NCBI GenBank assembly: GCA_017303895.1
Contig: JAFLBF010000004.1
Coordinates: 1 to 64,000 of the forward strand
Reading direction: 5' to 3'
Length of the DNA: 64,000 nucleotides
From: Bacteroidota bacterium
GTDB taxonomy: Bacteria > Bacteroidota > Bacteroidia > 2-12-FULL-35-15
Shown: positions 53,603 to 63,567 of the stretch, one piece after another
Numbering within the stretch: the stretch's first letter is position 1
How the letters are laid out: each line of letters opens with the position of its first letter
Translations under genes and position numbers: made by a program
Notes under the pieces: generated by a model
What the model was told of the DNA's origin: nothing
Seen by the model: the letters and a program-made list of their open reading frames with translations, nothing else
The model's database searches: none

Positions 53603-56128
53603 TTAGAATGAGAATTGGAAACCGGCTTTTATTCCCCAGTTACTAATGGTATTTCCCGGATTCGCTGCTTCGTAATCTTTTTTATAAAAATCATCATTAT
53701 AGGTTAAACGGTATAATACATCAACACGGATCAGATTAAAAATATTCTCCACTCCCAGGTCCGCTTCAAAATATGGCACATCATCCATCACCGTAAAATT
53801 ATTATTGGCATTGAATCGTTTGTTCTGCTGACTTAAAGTTCCATACACCATGTTTATACCAACCACTTCCCTCCAATTCAGTTTTTTAAGTGCCGGAACA
53901 CGATTAAAGAACAATCCACTAAAATGATGCTGCCAAAAAGCTTGTACATATTGGTCGCTGACAAATTCAAAGAAATTCATTTGATTAAAGGTGTTCGATC
54001 CATAAAAGAAGGTTTCATTTCCACGTGGGATCTCCAACAACGTATATGGTACTTCCGAAAACACTTTTCCTGCTTTCAAAAATACTTGTGAATAACCAAG
54101 TGTTGCCGAACGGAAACGATTCGTATAGGAAACACTTAATTTATAATATTCAAAGTCGCCATCAAACACATCTTTTATGGCAGCAGTAAAATTCAACCCG
54201 ATCACAGCAGATTTTTTATTTCCAAAACTGATCCGTTCATTTCCGTTCTGAACATATCGCTCTTTTGCTGATAAACGAAGATCCAACATTGCTTCTGTGA
54301 TAGAATATTTACGTTGCTGAAAAATATTGAACTCATCGGGAGCAACCGTAAGATCAAATAAAGGAGATGTTCTTACATTCTGAAAGGTTACTTTGGAACT
54401 TAATCCAATATTAAAATCTTTTTCATACCAGAGTCTTCCCTCCTGCACCTTTACTAACCTGGAAAAATTACCAATATTGGAAGAGAAGTTGTATAAATTG
54501 TTAGGTGACTGCCCAAGGTTGATGTTCTGAGAGAAGTTAAAACTTGTCCCGATTTGATCGATGTCATCACGATACTGAATTCCCACTTTACTCCAAGGGA
54601 AACGGGTAAGGATACGTTCTACCTGCAAGTTATATTTAAAACGCTGATCTCTGAATCCATAAGCACCGTAGCCTCTGATCACCCAATCCTTACTAAGTTT
54701 GGCATTGGTACGGAACCCTAACTTCACTTTGTTTCCTTCCACCTGATTATAGCTGTAGAGCTGCATGTAATGTCCCAGATCAACCGGTCCAAAATCTTTG
54801 TATCCTGAAAACAAGAAATACAACACATTCACTGCATTTTTGATGAAAGGAATACTTCGCACAGTATCGATCATGTCGTATGATTTCGCCTCCAGAGGAG
54901 TTAATCGTTCATGACGATTGCCGCCCCACCAGGAAGTATCTTTGATGATGGCATCTTCGGCATACTGGATGCGGGTTTCATAAAAATCGTTTTGCTTTGG
55001 CTTGTTCACAACAAAATTGCGATTGGAATTATAGGTTCGAACGATCAAACTCACAAACTTATCTGTTAATGTAGAATAATCGACCACCGTGCGGGTTTGC
55101 TCCGGCACCCAAATTCCAGCTTCGGTAGGGATCAATACTTGTTGAATACGTGCACGGTCGAGCCAGTTAAAGTTCACATCAGGAGTTATTTCCAGATCGA
55201 GCTGCTTAATGGCAAAGGTGGTATCGGTGATCCATAAAGAGCCGGTAAAAGCAAGATCTTTTTTGTTCTTCGGACGGCAATCGATTCGATAACATCTGAA
55301 TCCATCAATGATCATACTATCGATCAAATAGTAGTTGTAAAACAACATGGCATTATCAGCGATCGGATTTAAAATATCCTTCGCTTGTAAGGTGATCACA
55401 TTATTACCAAAGTTATAGTTCTGAAAGTCGGTACCGGTTAACTGCGAAACCGCACTTCCATCCTTCATTCCCACAAACTTGATTTTTACAGCACTTACCT
55501 CTTCCCTTTTTTTATCGGCTACTTTGTAGGAATAAATATCGGAGATCACTTCACTCATCATCACAGGAAGATTGGCTTTACTTTCTTCTCCTGCCAGCTG
55601 ATCCAAGCTATCCCACATATTTGTAAAACCTCTAAACAAACGCCATTTTCGCATTTTAGGTGTTACATTATCCACATCGGCCTCCTGCTTGGTATAGCTG
55701 GTGTATTGAACCGATTCTAAATTATCGCGGTTGTATTTGTCTTTATTATCCTGTGCATTTTTAATGATCCTCAAAGCAGGATTCACTCCGGGACGCACCT
55801 CGATGGTATTTAAGTTCAGTGCTTCCGGACTCAATTGAAAATCGATGACTTGTGTCGTACCTTTTTTTACCGGCTTCGCTTTTGATTTATAACCGATCAA
55901 GGAAACGAAGATGGAATCTTTAGGAGCTGTCGTTTTTAAAACATACTGTCCGTCAAAGTCGGTTACCGTACCTTGAAATGTTCCTTTGAAATAAATATTG
56001 GCAAAGGGAACACCGTTGTTCGTGCCTATTTCAGTTACACGACCGGATATAACGGTTTCTTTCTGAGCAAAGAGGGACATGCTCAAAAGCAGAAAAAACA
56101 AACTATATTTTATTCTATTCAAAACCAT
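53603..56128 (-). CDS. DUF5686 outer-membrane protein with carboxypeptidase-like domain
   Basis: 841 residues with a signal peptide ending at SLFAQ. The N-terminal CarboxypepD-regulatory-like domain (about 25-110: ISGRVTEIGTNNGVPFANIY, TVTDFDGQYVL) is followed by the DUF5686 barrel-type region with many strands, ending GWG-like (ISNWGIKAGFQFSF). These are common in Bacteroidota outer membranes; function unknown, possibly nutrient uptake or envelope assembly. No TonB plug is seen. Confidence 0.88.
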   Translation of the reverse strand: MVLNRIKYSLFFLLLSMSLFAQKETVISGRVTEIGTNNGVPFANIYFKGTFQGTVTDFDGQYVLKTTAPKDSIFVSLIGYKSKAKPVKKGTTQVIDFQLSPEALNLNTIEVRPGVNPALRIIKNAQDNKDKYNRDNLESVQYTSYTKQEADVDNVTPKMRKWRLFRGFTNMWDSLDQLAGEESKANLPVMMSEVISDIYSYKVADKKREEVSAVKIKFVGMKDGSAVSQLTGTDFQNYNFGNNVITLQAKDILNPIADNAMLFYNYYLIDSMIIDGFRCYRIDCRPKNKKDLAFTGSLWITDTTFAIKQLDLEITPDVNFNWLDRARIQQVLIPTEAGIWVPEQTRTVVDYSTLTDKFVSLIVRTYNSNRNFVVNKPKQNDFYETRIQYAEDAIIKDTSWWGGNRHERLTPLEAKSYDMIDTVRSIPFIKNAVNVLYFLFSGYKDFGPVDLGHYMQLYSYNQVEGNKVKLGFRTNAKLSKDWVIRGYGAYGFRDQRFKYNLQVERILTRFPWSKVGIQYRDDIDQIGTSFNFSQNINLGQSPNNLYNFSSNIGNFSRLVKVQEGRLWYEKDFNIGLSSKVTFQNVRTSPLFDLTVAPDEFNIFQQRKYSITEAMLDLRLSAKERYVQNGNERISFGNKKSAVIGLNFTAAIKDVFDGDFEYYKLSVSYTNRFRSATLGYSQVFLKAGKVFSEVPYTLLEIPRGNETFFYGSNTFNQMNFFEFVSDQYVQAFWQHHFSGLFFNRVPALKKLNWREVVGINMVYGTLSQQNKRFNANNNFTVMDDVPYFEADLGVENIFNLIRVDVLYRLTYNDDFYKKDYEAANPGNTISNWGIKAGFQFSF

Positions 56129-56160
56129 TCATTATCTAACATCCGGTAGCGTATTTTGTT

Positions 56161-57576
56161 TTATGCCCGTTTCTCGAGCAAAACCACATTCTCCACATGA
56201 TGTGTTTGTGGGAACATATCTACCGGCTGCACTTTTGTGACTTTATATTTTTGATCCAATAATTGCAGGTCTCTGGCCTGGGTAGCAGGATTACAACTCA
56301 CATACACGATCTTTTGAGGCTCAATCTCCAGGATCTTTTTTGTAACATCATCGTGCATTCCAGCACGAGGAGGATCTGTTATGATCACATCGGGCTTTCC
56401 GTTGGCTTGCACAAAAGCATCGTTCAACACATCTTTCATATCGCCTGCATAGAATGATGTATTCTCAATTCCATTCAGCTGAGCATTGATCTTTGCATCT
56501 TCAATAGCAGCCGGCACATATTCCACTCCTACTACTTTCTTGGCCTGATGTGCTACAAAGTTGGCAATAGTTCCTGTTCCGGTGTAAAGATCATACACTA
56601 TTTCATTACCGGTTAAGGCGACAAAATCACGTGTCACTTTATATAAATTGTAGGCTTGCTCAGAGTTAGTCTGATAAAAACTTTTCGGACCGATCTTAAA
56701 TTTCAATCCTTCCATGTTCTCATAAATGCTGTCGTTCCCTTTGTAAACTCTGATGTCAAGGTCGCCAATGGTATCATTCTTCTTTGAATTGATCACATAT
56801 TGCAAAGAGGTGATCTGTGGGAATTGAGCAGACAAATGCTCCAACAAAGCTGCGATGTTCTCTTTATCATCATAATAAAAAGAGATGATCACCATCCATT
56901 CACCAGTTGAAGTGCTACGGATAATGATATTACGAAGTAAACCGATTTGTTCGCGCAGATCAAAAAACCTCAATCCATTTTTTAATGCAAATTCTTTTAC
57001 AGCTAAACGGATACTATTGGAAGGTTCTTCCTGAAGGTAACAAGTATCAATATCCAGCACTTTATCAAACAAGCCGGGGATATGGAATCCTAAAGCATTT
57101 CTATTATCGATCGTCTGATTGGTTTCAATTTCTTCTACTGTCAACCATTTTTTATTGGAAAAGGTATATTCCAACTTATTTCGATAATGATAGGTCTTTT
57201 CTGATGGTAATATCTTTTGTATCTCCGGTAATTCAATTTTTGCCAAACGTGTAAGCGCATCTGTCACCTGCTTCTGTTTGTAATACAACTGCCACTCATA
57301 ACTCATGTTCTGCCATTTGCAGCCTCCACACACACCAAAATGCGAACACACTTCATCCACACGTTTATCGGAACGTTGCTTCACAGCGATGGTCTTTGCT
57401 TCTCGGTATTTACTTTTTTTGCGAGTGATCTGCACATCCACCACATCACCGGGAACCGCCCCTTTGATAAACATCACATAATCTTCTGTTTTTGCCACCG
57501 CCTGACCGTCTGAACTTGCATCGATCACAGCAATGTTCTCAACGATTTGAGGAGGCTTTTTATCCATTTTTCTCAT
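56161..57576 (-). CDS. rlmD: 23S rRNA (uracil-C5)-methyltransferase, RlmD family
   Basis: 471 residues from the ATG at 57576; a longer frame would run into the divergent rocD gene. A TRAM domain (about 10-70) is followed by the iron-sulphur Cys motif CSHFGVCGGCKWQ. The SAM domain has DLYTGTGTIANFVA, the DPPRAGMHDD motif and the catalytic Cys in VSCNPAT. It methylates 23S rRNA (RlmD site U1939 or the paralogous RlmC/RlmCD sites); the exact position cannot be told by eye. Confidence 0.88.
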   Translation of the reverse strand: MRKMDKKPPQIVENIAVIDASSDGQAVAKTEDYVMFIKGAVPGDVVDVQITRKKSKYREAKTIAVKQRSDKRVDEVCSHFGVCGGCKWQNMSYEWQLYYKQKQVTDALTRLAKIELPEIQKILPSEKTYHYRNKLEYTFSNKKWLTVEEIETNQTIDNRNALGFHIPGLFDKVLDIDTCYLQEEPSNSIRLAVKEFALKNGLRFFDLREQIGLLRNIIIRSTSTGEWMVIISFYYDDKENIAALLEHLSAQFPQITSLQYVINSKKNDTIGDLDIRVYKGNDSIYENMEGLKFKIGPKSFYQTNSEQAYNLYKVTRDFVALTGNEIVYDLYTGTGTIANFVAHQAKKVVGVEYVPAAIEDAKINAQLNGIENTSFYAGDMKDVLNDAFVQANGKPDVIITDPPRAGMHDDVTKKILEIEPQKIVYVSCNPATQARDLQLLDQKYKVTKVQPVDMFPQTHHVENVVLLEKRA

Positions 57577-57615
57577 AACGTGCGAAGTTACAAAAAGCCT
57601 TTCAAATAATTTCCT

Positions 57616-57623
57616 TAAATTTG
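57616..57623 (+). promoter_or_regulatory. TAAATTTG, candidate -7 box of rocD
   Basis: It fits the Bacteroidota TAnnTTTG box, 20 bases before the rocD ATG. No clear TTG -33 element is seen at the usual spacing. Confidence 0.4.
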
Positions 57624-57643
57624 TAGTACTAAAACACTGAATT

Positions 57644-58891
57644 ATGTCGACTATTATGACCAACAAGATCACAGCCAAACAAGCAATAGAACTGGAAGAT
57701 AAACACGGAGCACACAACTATCATCCCTTACCGGTGGTATTGGAGCGTGGAGAAGGTGTATATGTTTGGGATGTGGACGGGAAACAATATTTCGACTTTC
57801 TGGCGGCATATAGTGCAGTAAACCAAGGACACTGCCATCCAAAGATCGTTTCGGCTTTGGTGGAACAAGCACAAAAATTAACCCTTACTTCCAGAGCATT
57901 TTACAATGATTCATTGGGAGAATATGAAAAATTCATCACTGCTTACTTTGGTTTCGACAAAGTATTACCGATGAATACAGGTGCAGAAGGAGTGGAAACA
58001 GCCTTAAAATTAGCTCGTAAATGGGCCTATGAAAAAAAAGGAGTGGCAGAAAATGAAGCAAAGATCATCGTTTGCAAAAATAATTTCCATGGGCGTACGA
58101 TCTCTATTGTATCGGCCAGCAACGATCCTGATGCCCGTCAAAACTTCGGACCTTTCACTCCAGGAATTATGGCAGTAGAATACAACAATGTAGCAGATCT
58201 TGAAAAAACATTGAATGAATATGGAAAAACATCTGCTGCATTCTTAATAGAACCTATTCAAGGTGAAGCAGGAGTTATTGTTCCTGATGAGGGATATCTG
58301 AAAAAATGTTATGATCTGTGTAAAGCGCACAATGTGCTTTTCATTGCGGATGAGATCCAATCCGGTTTAGGAAGAACAGGCAAGCGTTTAGCTTGTGATC
58401 ATGAAGGCGTACATCCTGATATGTTAATCCTTGGAAAAGCACTATCGGGAGGAACATACCCTGTATCAGCTGTTTTAGCGAATGATGACATCATGCTATG
58501 TATTAAGCCGGGACAGCATGGTTCTACCTATGGTGGCAATCCGATGGCCTGCAAAGTAGGGATCACAGCTTTAACAGTTTTAAAAGAAGAAAAACTTTCG
58601 GAGAATTCGGAACGATTAGGAAAAATATTATTGTCAGAATTAAAAGCCATTCAAGCATCTCATCCTGAGATCGTGAAAGCGGTGAGAGGAAAAGGACTTT
58701 GGGCTGCGATGGTGATCAATGAGAAGAATGGCAAAACAGCCTGGGATGTGTGTATCGATCTGATGAATAATGGCTTATTAGCAAAACCAACACATGGTGA
58801 TACTATCCGATTTGCACCACCTTTGGTGATCAATGAGGAACAACTGATGGAATGTGTTTCGATCATTCGAAAAGTGATCAAGAACTTTTAA
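57644..58891 (+). CDS. rocD: Ornithine aminotransferase
   Basis: 415 residues, a class III PLP aminotransferase. Features are [40 protein letters not shown], the cofactor contact [28 protein letters not shown] and the PLP Lys in [13 protein letters not shown]. The enzyme converts ornithine and 2-oxoglutarate to glutamate semialdehyde and glutamate. It starts at 57644 (MSTIMTNKI) or the internal ATG 12 bases on. It has its own terminator. Confidence 0.95.
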   Translation: MSTIMTNKITAKQAIELEDKHGAHNYHPLPVVLERGEGVYVWDVDGKQYFDFLAAYSAVNQGHCHPKIVSALVEQAQKLTLTSRAFYNDSLGEYEKFITAYFGFDKVLPMNTGAEGVETALKLARKWAYEKKGVAENEAKIIVCKNNFHGRTISIVSASNDPDARQNFGPFTPGIMAVEYNNVADLEKTLNEYGKTSAAFLIEPIQGEAGVIVPDEGYLKKCYDLCKAHNVLFIADEIQSGLGRTGKRLACDHEGVHPDMLILGKALSGGTYPVSAVLANDDIMLCIKPGQHGSTYGGNPMACKVGITALTVLKEEKLSENSERLGKILLSELKAIQASHPEIVKAVRGKGLWAAMVINEKNGKTAWDVCIDLMNNGLLAKPTHGDTIRFAPPLVINEEQLMECVSIIRKVIKNF

Positions 58892-58892
58892 T

Positions 58893-58924
58893 AAAAAAGC
58901 CTCAACAAATGTTGAGGCTTTTTT
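58893..58924. terminator. Bidirectional terminator between rocD and the T9SS gene
   Basis: AAAAAAGCCTCAAC and GTTGAGGCTTTTTT arms around AAAT, serving both convergent genes. Confidence 0.9.
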
Positions 58925-58930
58925 ATTCTA

Positions 58931-60274
58931 TTATTTATTTACTATTATCTTTTTCTGAATCATATCATTTTCCGATTTAAGACTGAAAAGATAGCACCCA
59001 TTTTCAATTGAATTTAATTCAAGTCTCTTAACATTTTCATTTTTTATTGATTCTGTTAAAACAAGCCTTCCTGTAAGATCAAATAATTCTATAATTCCAT
59101 TCTCGATTTGTTTCTCACCAAAGGAAATTGTCAACGTTTCTTGAGCAGGATTAGGACTAATTACTATTTGAGATAGATCCAAATCCGTAATACCTGTAAA
59201 CAGTACTGGGCTTAAATTAGAGATACTGTAATCATTAAAAGATCTGGAAGGCTGACAGGGAACAGGAGGAATTACAGAAACGGCATAATAGTTAATTCCT
59301 GACGCAGGATTAACATCTGTATAAGTTGTATTTGAAGCGGAGATAGAATCGTACAAAACAATAGAAGATGGCGTTGCTCCTCTATAGATAAAATAGGTTC
59401 CATACGAAAACCCTTGATAAGGATTCCAGGACAGCTGAGGATATCCGGTTGCTAAATTACTGCTTGTTAAAAGATGAATTGTTTGATGAGCAGGTGCTAC
59501 CATTGAATGTCCACAGGTATCAGCCGTTTCTATTCTATATTTATGAGATTGGATCATGGGGTTTGCCAACACGTCTTCATATACAGAAGTGTCTGTACTT
59601 GGCACAGAAGCTATAGTAGAATAAACGCCCATGGTAGTAGTTTCTCTCTGTATGTTATAGAAACCAAAGAATTGCGGATCCTTATCCCAAAAAACAATAT
59701 TATGATTCACAGAATGATCAGTAGTTACTTTACAAATCTGTTGTTGAAAAACCGGAACAACCGAGCATGCAATAGTAGTAGTGTCGCAAGCTGCACCGGT
59801 ACCGGAAGTTTGAGAAATGTTCACTGTACCCGGCTGATTTGAAAAATTTGTGATCAGGACCTTATAATATTGTCCGGTTAAGGCATTTGGAATGATAATG
59901 GTTTCTTGTGTAGATGTAGAAAAACTACAGTCAACTATCTGCGTAGAATCCATGCCACAGAATGATGAGGACGAAAGTGGTCCCCAAACAACAAAATCAG
60001 CATCCATTCCCGATCCTGATGAGCCAACACATTGCATGTTCAAGGTAATTGGTCCTGAAATACAAACATCCAAATAGAGCCATAATGGATTCGGAGTACT
60101 TTGTAAACAACCATAATCGTTAGTTGTATCGGAATATACAACACCTGTATCCATCACATATGAATATGTAGAACCAGTAGCAAACAAATAAGGTGTTGAG
60201 CATGTGTTTTGTGCGGATAGTTGATACGTGCAAAACAAAATCAGTACTAAAGAAAGGGAGTAGCGTTTTTTCAT
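58931..60274 (-). CDS. Secreted protein with type A T9SS sorting domain
   Basis: 447 residues with a signal peptide ending at YQLSAQ. The N-terminal part has a PPC-like beta domain (PLWLYLDVCISGPITLNMQC), then a fibronectin-like region. The C-terminal 80 residues (IVISPNPAQETLTISFGE, IELFDLTGRLVL, GCYLFSLKSE, KKIIVNK) are a typical type A sorting domain. It is probably attached to or released from the cell surface by T9SS; its substrate is unknown. Confidence 0.9.
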   Translation of the reverse strand: MKKRYSLSLVLILFCTYQLSAQNTCSTPYLFATGSTYSYVMDTGVVYSDTTNDYGCLQSTPNPLWLYLDVCISGPITLNMQCVGSSGSGMDADFVVWGPLSSSSFCGMDSTQIVDCSFSTSTQETIIIPNALTGQYYKVLITNFSNQPGTVNISQTSGTGAACDTTTIACSVVPVFQQQICKVTTDHSVNHNIVFWDKDPQFFGFYNIQRETTTMGVYSTIASVPSTDTSVYEDVLANPMIQSHKYRIETADTCGHSMVAPAHQTIHLLTSSNLATGYPQLSWNPYQGFSYGTYFIYRGATPSSIVLYDSISASNTTYTDVNPASGINYYAVSVIPPVPCQPSRSFNDYSISNLSPVLFTGITDLDLSQIVISPNPAQETLTISFGEKQIENGIIELFDLTGRLVLTESIKNENVKRLELNSIENGCYLFSLKSENDMIQKKIIVNK

Positions 60275-60333
60275 TTTCGCGAAGTTTTATCTAATCAAAT
60301 TTAGAAAAAAAACGCAGAAAAGCAAATTTTGTA

Positions 60334-61065
60334 TTATAACCTAAACCCGAAAGTGATCGCCAAATTAGGCTCTTTGATCTTTATATCATTCGATCTCTGA
60401 TATCCTTCATAGCGGATCCTTGAAATACCATAACGCATGGTTAATTCAACAAACAAAGCCCTTCCTGTATCGCGGTAATTTTTTTGGAGACCAAAACCTC
60501 CAAAGAAAAATGCATTAAATCCTTTCGTCACAAACTCATGTTCAAAACCTATATCTCCCTTTCCATCATAAGGTGAAGTGCCGGTTGAATCGTTCGTAAT
60601 AACAACATAGGAATTAAAAATATAACGTGCCCCTACTCCACCTAATACATAAGGTGTGGCTCCATATTCACGTTCACTGTTCATAGCCAACTTCAATCCT
60701 ATTGGTAATTGAAGTTCGTTGTAACGAAGATCATGAGTGTAGGCATAGGAACCATCGAACAAATAAGTTCCACCGAGTGCTTTGTAATAACCTTTGAAGG
60801 TAAGTCCCTGGCTCAGATATTCTAATCCTACCAGCAAATTGGTTCTCCGGGCAATCACGACCTCTGCTTTATACGCCACATTCGCACCTAATTTACGTTT
60901 AGTTCCGGTGGTCATTTGCGGGTGATTATAAAAAAAGGAGATCACAGGTCCAGCGCTCACGCGATGATGAAGCGTACCTACATGATAACCATATTGTGCC
61001 ATTATTTCTATTGAAGAACAAGCAAACAGTACAAGTAAAATGAATATGGAAAATACTTTTTTCAT
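60334..61065 (-). CDS. Outer-membrane beta-barrel protein
   Basis: 243 residues with a signal peptide (IFILLVLFACSSIEIMAQ). About eight amphipathic strands follow (PVISFFYNHP, VVIARRTNLLVGLEYLSQ, NELQLPIGLKLAM, RALFVELTMRYGISRI, LAITFGFRL). It ends in aromatic-hydrophobic residues as in PorT-like or OmpW-like barrels. A role is not assignable. It lies one base downstream of the amidohydrolase gene and is probably co-transcribed with it. Confidence 0.75.
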   Translation of the reverse strand: MKKVFSIFILLVLFACSSIEIMAQYGYHVGTLHHRVSAGPVISFFYNHPQMTTGTKRKLGANVAYKAEVVIARRTNLLVGLEYLSQGLTFKGYYKALGGTYLFDGSYAYTHDLRYNELQLPIGLKLAMNSEREYGATPYVLGGVGARYIFNSYVVITNDSTGTSPYDGKGDIGFEHEFVTKGFNAFFFGGFGLQKNYRDTGRALFVELTMRYGISRIRYEGYQRSNDIKIKEPNLAITFGFRL

Positions 61066-62811
61066 CTATTGCATGGAATATACTTTTTCACCATTAATAA
61101 ATGTGCTCAACACTTTTGAATGAGGAACTTTATCGATCTCGCATTTCATAATATCGGTATCAAGTATAATGAAATCAGCAAATTTACCGGCTTCAATACT
61201 TCCTTTTTCTTTTTCTTCAAAGTTCGCATAAGCTCCCCAAATGGTCATTCCACGTAATGTATTTTCTCTTGACAAAGCATTCTCCATTTGAAAACCCTCT
61301 TTTGGAAATCCTTTCAGATCCTTTCGGGCAACTGCAGCATAAAACGTGTAAAACGGACTGATGTGTTCCACCGGAAAATCTGTACCTAATGCGAGCATAC
61401 CGCAGGCTTTTAGCTGATCATTGTACGCATAGGCATATTTAACACGCTCCTCTCCCAAACGGTCTTTTGCCCAATACATATCGCTGGTAGCATGTGTAGG
61501 TTGAACAGATGGAATGATCTGCTTATCGAAACCCATTTTAAGTATGGCAGCTGGTGCAACTTGGAAATGCTCTATTCTCCATCTGGCATCCAGCTTTGGA
61601 GGCAAGGTACTTTGTCGCATTCTGTTTTCCATAAAATGTTTTTGATAAATGGACAACATCATTCCTGTTGCTGAATCACCGATACAATGAGAATTCATTT
61701 GAAATCCTTTATTCAACATAACAACAGCCATGCTATCAAAATATTCCGGCTTATTCAATAAAAAACCTTGTTCATCCTGCATATCTGAGTATGGCTGCAT
61801 CAAGCAAGCACCACGTGAACCCAATGCACCATCCACATAAAATTTAAACGAACAGACATTTAAACGATCCGTTTTATAAGGTCCATTTTTCAGGTAATAT
61901 TCCAGATTATCTGCACTATCGGAGAGCATAGCATAGATGCGCATTTTTAAAGATCCGCTCTTTTGCATTTTATCGATCACCTGAATGGTCGACCGCATCA
62001 AGCCGGCATCATCAACTGTTGTTAATCCAACAGCCAAACAATTCTTTTCTGCTGCCAACAAGGCTTTTTCTGTTTCTTTTGGGGAAGCTTTCGGAATAGC
62101 TTTTTTCACTAATTGAACAGCATTATCAACCAGAATACCGCTGGGCATGGCAATCGGATAATTCAAATGCATTACTTCTGAAGCCAGTTCTTTTTCCAGC
62201 CAAATTTCTTCCCCGCCTTGCTCTTTAGTAATAAGATCGATCTCGATCACTCCACCACTGATCTTTGTATCTGTTTTTACATGTGCTCTTCGCAATGCTT
62301 CTGCATTGGCTAGGGCTGCATGTCCATCAATACGTTCCAAAAAAACTGGTGTATTCGGAAAAAGTTTATCTAATTGATATCTGTCGGGGTACTCTTTCTT
62401 TTCCCAATCATTTTGATCCCACCCTCTTCCAATGATCCAATCCGATTGATTTGTTTTAGAATACACTTTTACTCTTTCAATCACTTCATCGAATGATTGT
62501 GTTCCCACCAGATCCACCTCCTGCAAACCTCTTCCGTATTCATAAAAATGACAGTGTGAGTCGATAAAACCGGGATAAATAGCTTTACCATTCGCATCCA
62601 ATGTTTCTTTTGCTACAAATTTCGATAAGATCTCTTCATCTGATCCAACAGCGATGAACTTACCTTCTTTTACAGCAAAGGCATGTGCATTAGAAAAGGA
62701 TGAGTCAACCGTATAAATGACCGCATGATGAACGATCAGATCGACTTCTTGTTGATGAGAACAAGAAAAAAACAATATCGAGCAAAGAATGACAATATAC
62801 TTTTTCATCAA
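61066..62811 (-). CDS. Amidohydrolase-family lipoprotein (YtcJ-like)
   Basis: 581 residues with a signal peptide and lipobox (CSILFFSC, Cys17). The metal site begins PGFIDSHCHFYEYG (HxH), followed by DGALGSRGACLMQPYSD, RIEHFQVAP and the C-terminal LGTDFPVEHISPF Asp. This layout fits the amidohydrolase 3 (YtcJ/NfdA-type) group, whose members hydrolyse varied amides; the substrate here is unknown. Confidence 0.9.
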   Translation of the reverse strand: MMKKYIVILCSILFFSCSHQQEVDLIVHHAVIYTVDSSFSNAHAFAVKEGKFIAVGSDEEILSKFVAKETLDANGKAIYPGFIDSHCHFYEYGRGLQEVDLVGTQSFDEVIERVKVYSKTNQSDWIIGRGWDQNDWEKKEYPDRYQLDKLFPNTPVFLERIDGHAALANAEALRRAHVKTDTKISGGVIEIDLITKEQGGEEIWLEKELASEVMHLNYPIAMPSGILVDNAVQLVKKAIPKASPKETEKALLAAEKNCLAVGLTTVDDAGLMRSTIQVIDKMQKSGSLKMRIYAMLSDSADNLEYYLKNGPYKTDRLNVCSFKFYVDGALGSRGACLMQPYSDMQDEQGFLLNKPEYFDSMAVVMLNKGFQMNSHCIGDSATGMMLSIYQKHFMENRMRQSTLPPKLDARWRIEHFQVAPAAILKMGFDKQIIPSVQPTHATSDMYWAKDRLGEERVKYAYAYNDQLKACGMLALGTDFPVEHISPFYTFYAAVARKDLKGFPKEGFQMENALSRENTLRGMTIWGAYANFEEKEKGSIEAGKFADFIILDTDIMKCEIDKVPHSKVLSTFINGEKVYSMQ

Positions 62812-63564
62812 TTATTTACGGATGGTATTGGTTGCATTTGCCTGAACCGTAGGTGTGATGATCACATCACTGATATTCACATGTGCCGGACGGGATGCTG
62901 CCCAATAAATAGTATCGGCAATATCTTCAGCCGTTAAGGGTTGTAATCCTTTATACACATTCTTAGCTCTTTCTTCATCGCCTTTATAACGAACAATACT
63001 AAACTCTGTTTCCACCATGCCGGGATGAATACCTGTTACTTTTATTCCATGTGGCAACATATCGATGCGCATGGCTTTATTAAGAGCATCCACTGCATGT
63101 TTGGTGGCACAATACACATTTCCATTGGCATACACTTCTTTCCCGGCAATAGAACCAATATTTACAATATGCCCAAAACCATTTTGGATCATTAGCGGTG
63201 CCAATGTTCTGGTGATATATAACAAACCTTTGATATTAGTATCGATCATTCGCTCCCAGTCGTCAATGATTCCATCTTGAATAGGTCCAAGACCAACGGC
63301 TAGACCGGCATTATTCACCAATACATTGATCTTTTTCCAATCGGTAGGAATTGAATTGACAGCAGCTTCCACTTCAGATAATTTTCTGACATCGAAATTT
63401 AAGGTCAATACGTCAATTTTATAGTTAGCTTTTAAATGAGAAGAAAATTCCTCCAAACGCTCTTTTCTTCTTCCGGTAATGATAATATTATATCCATTCT
63501 TCGCAAAGAGTTCTGCTGTAGCTTTTCCTATTCCTGCTGTTGCACCTGTAATTAATGCGATCAT
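62812..63564 (-). CDS. Short-chain dehydrogenase/reductase (YdfG-like)
   Basis: 250 residues. The NAD(P) site is ALITGATAGIGKATAELFAK, followed by NVLVNNAGLAVG, the catalytic Ser in VNIGSIAGKEVY, and Y-x-x-x-K in VYCATKHAVDALN. The ending HVNISDVIITPTVQ is typical of YdfG-type NADP-dependent 3-hydroxy acid dehydrogenases. It is an intact enzyme; the substrate is uncertain. Confidence 0.92.
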   Translation of the reverse strand: MIALITGATAGIGKATAELFAKNGYNIIITGRRKERLEEFSSHLKANYKIDVLTLNFDVRKLSEVEAAVNSIPTDWKKINVLVNNAGLAVGLGPIQDGIIDDWERMIDTNIKGLLYITRTLAPLMIQNGFGHIVNIGSIAGKEVYANGNVYCATKHAVDALNKAMRIDMLPHGIKVTGIHPGMVETEFSIVRYKGDEERAKNVYKGLQPLTAEDIADTIYWAASRPAHVNISDVIITPTVQANATNTIRK

Positions 63565-63567
63565 AAT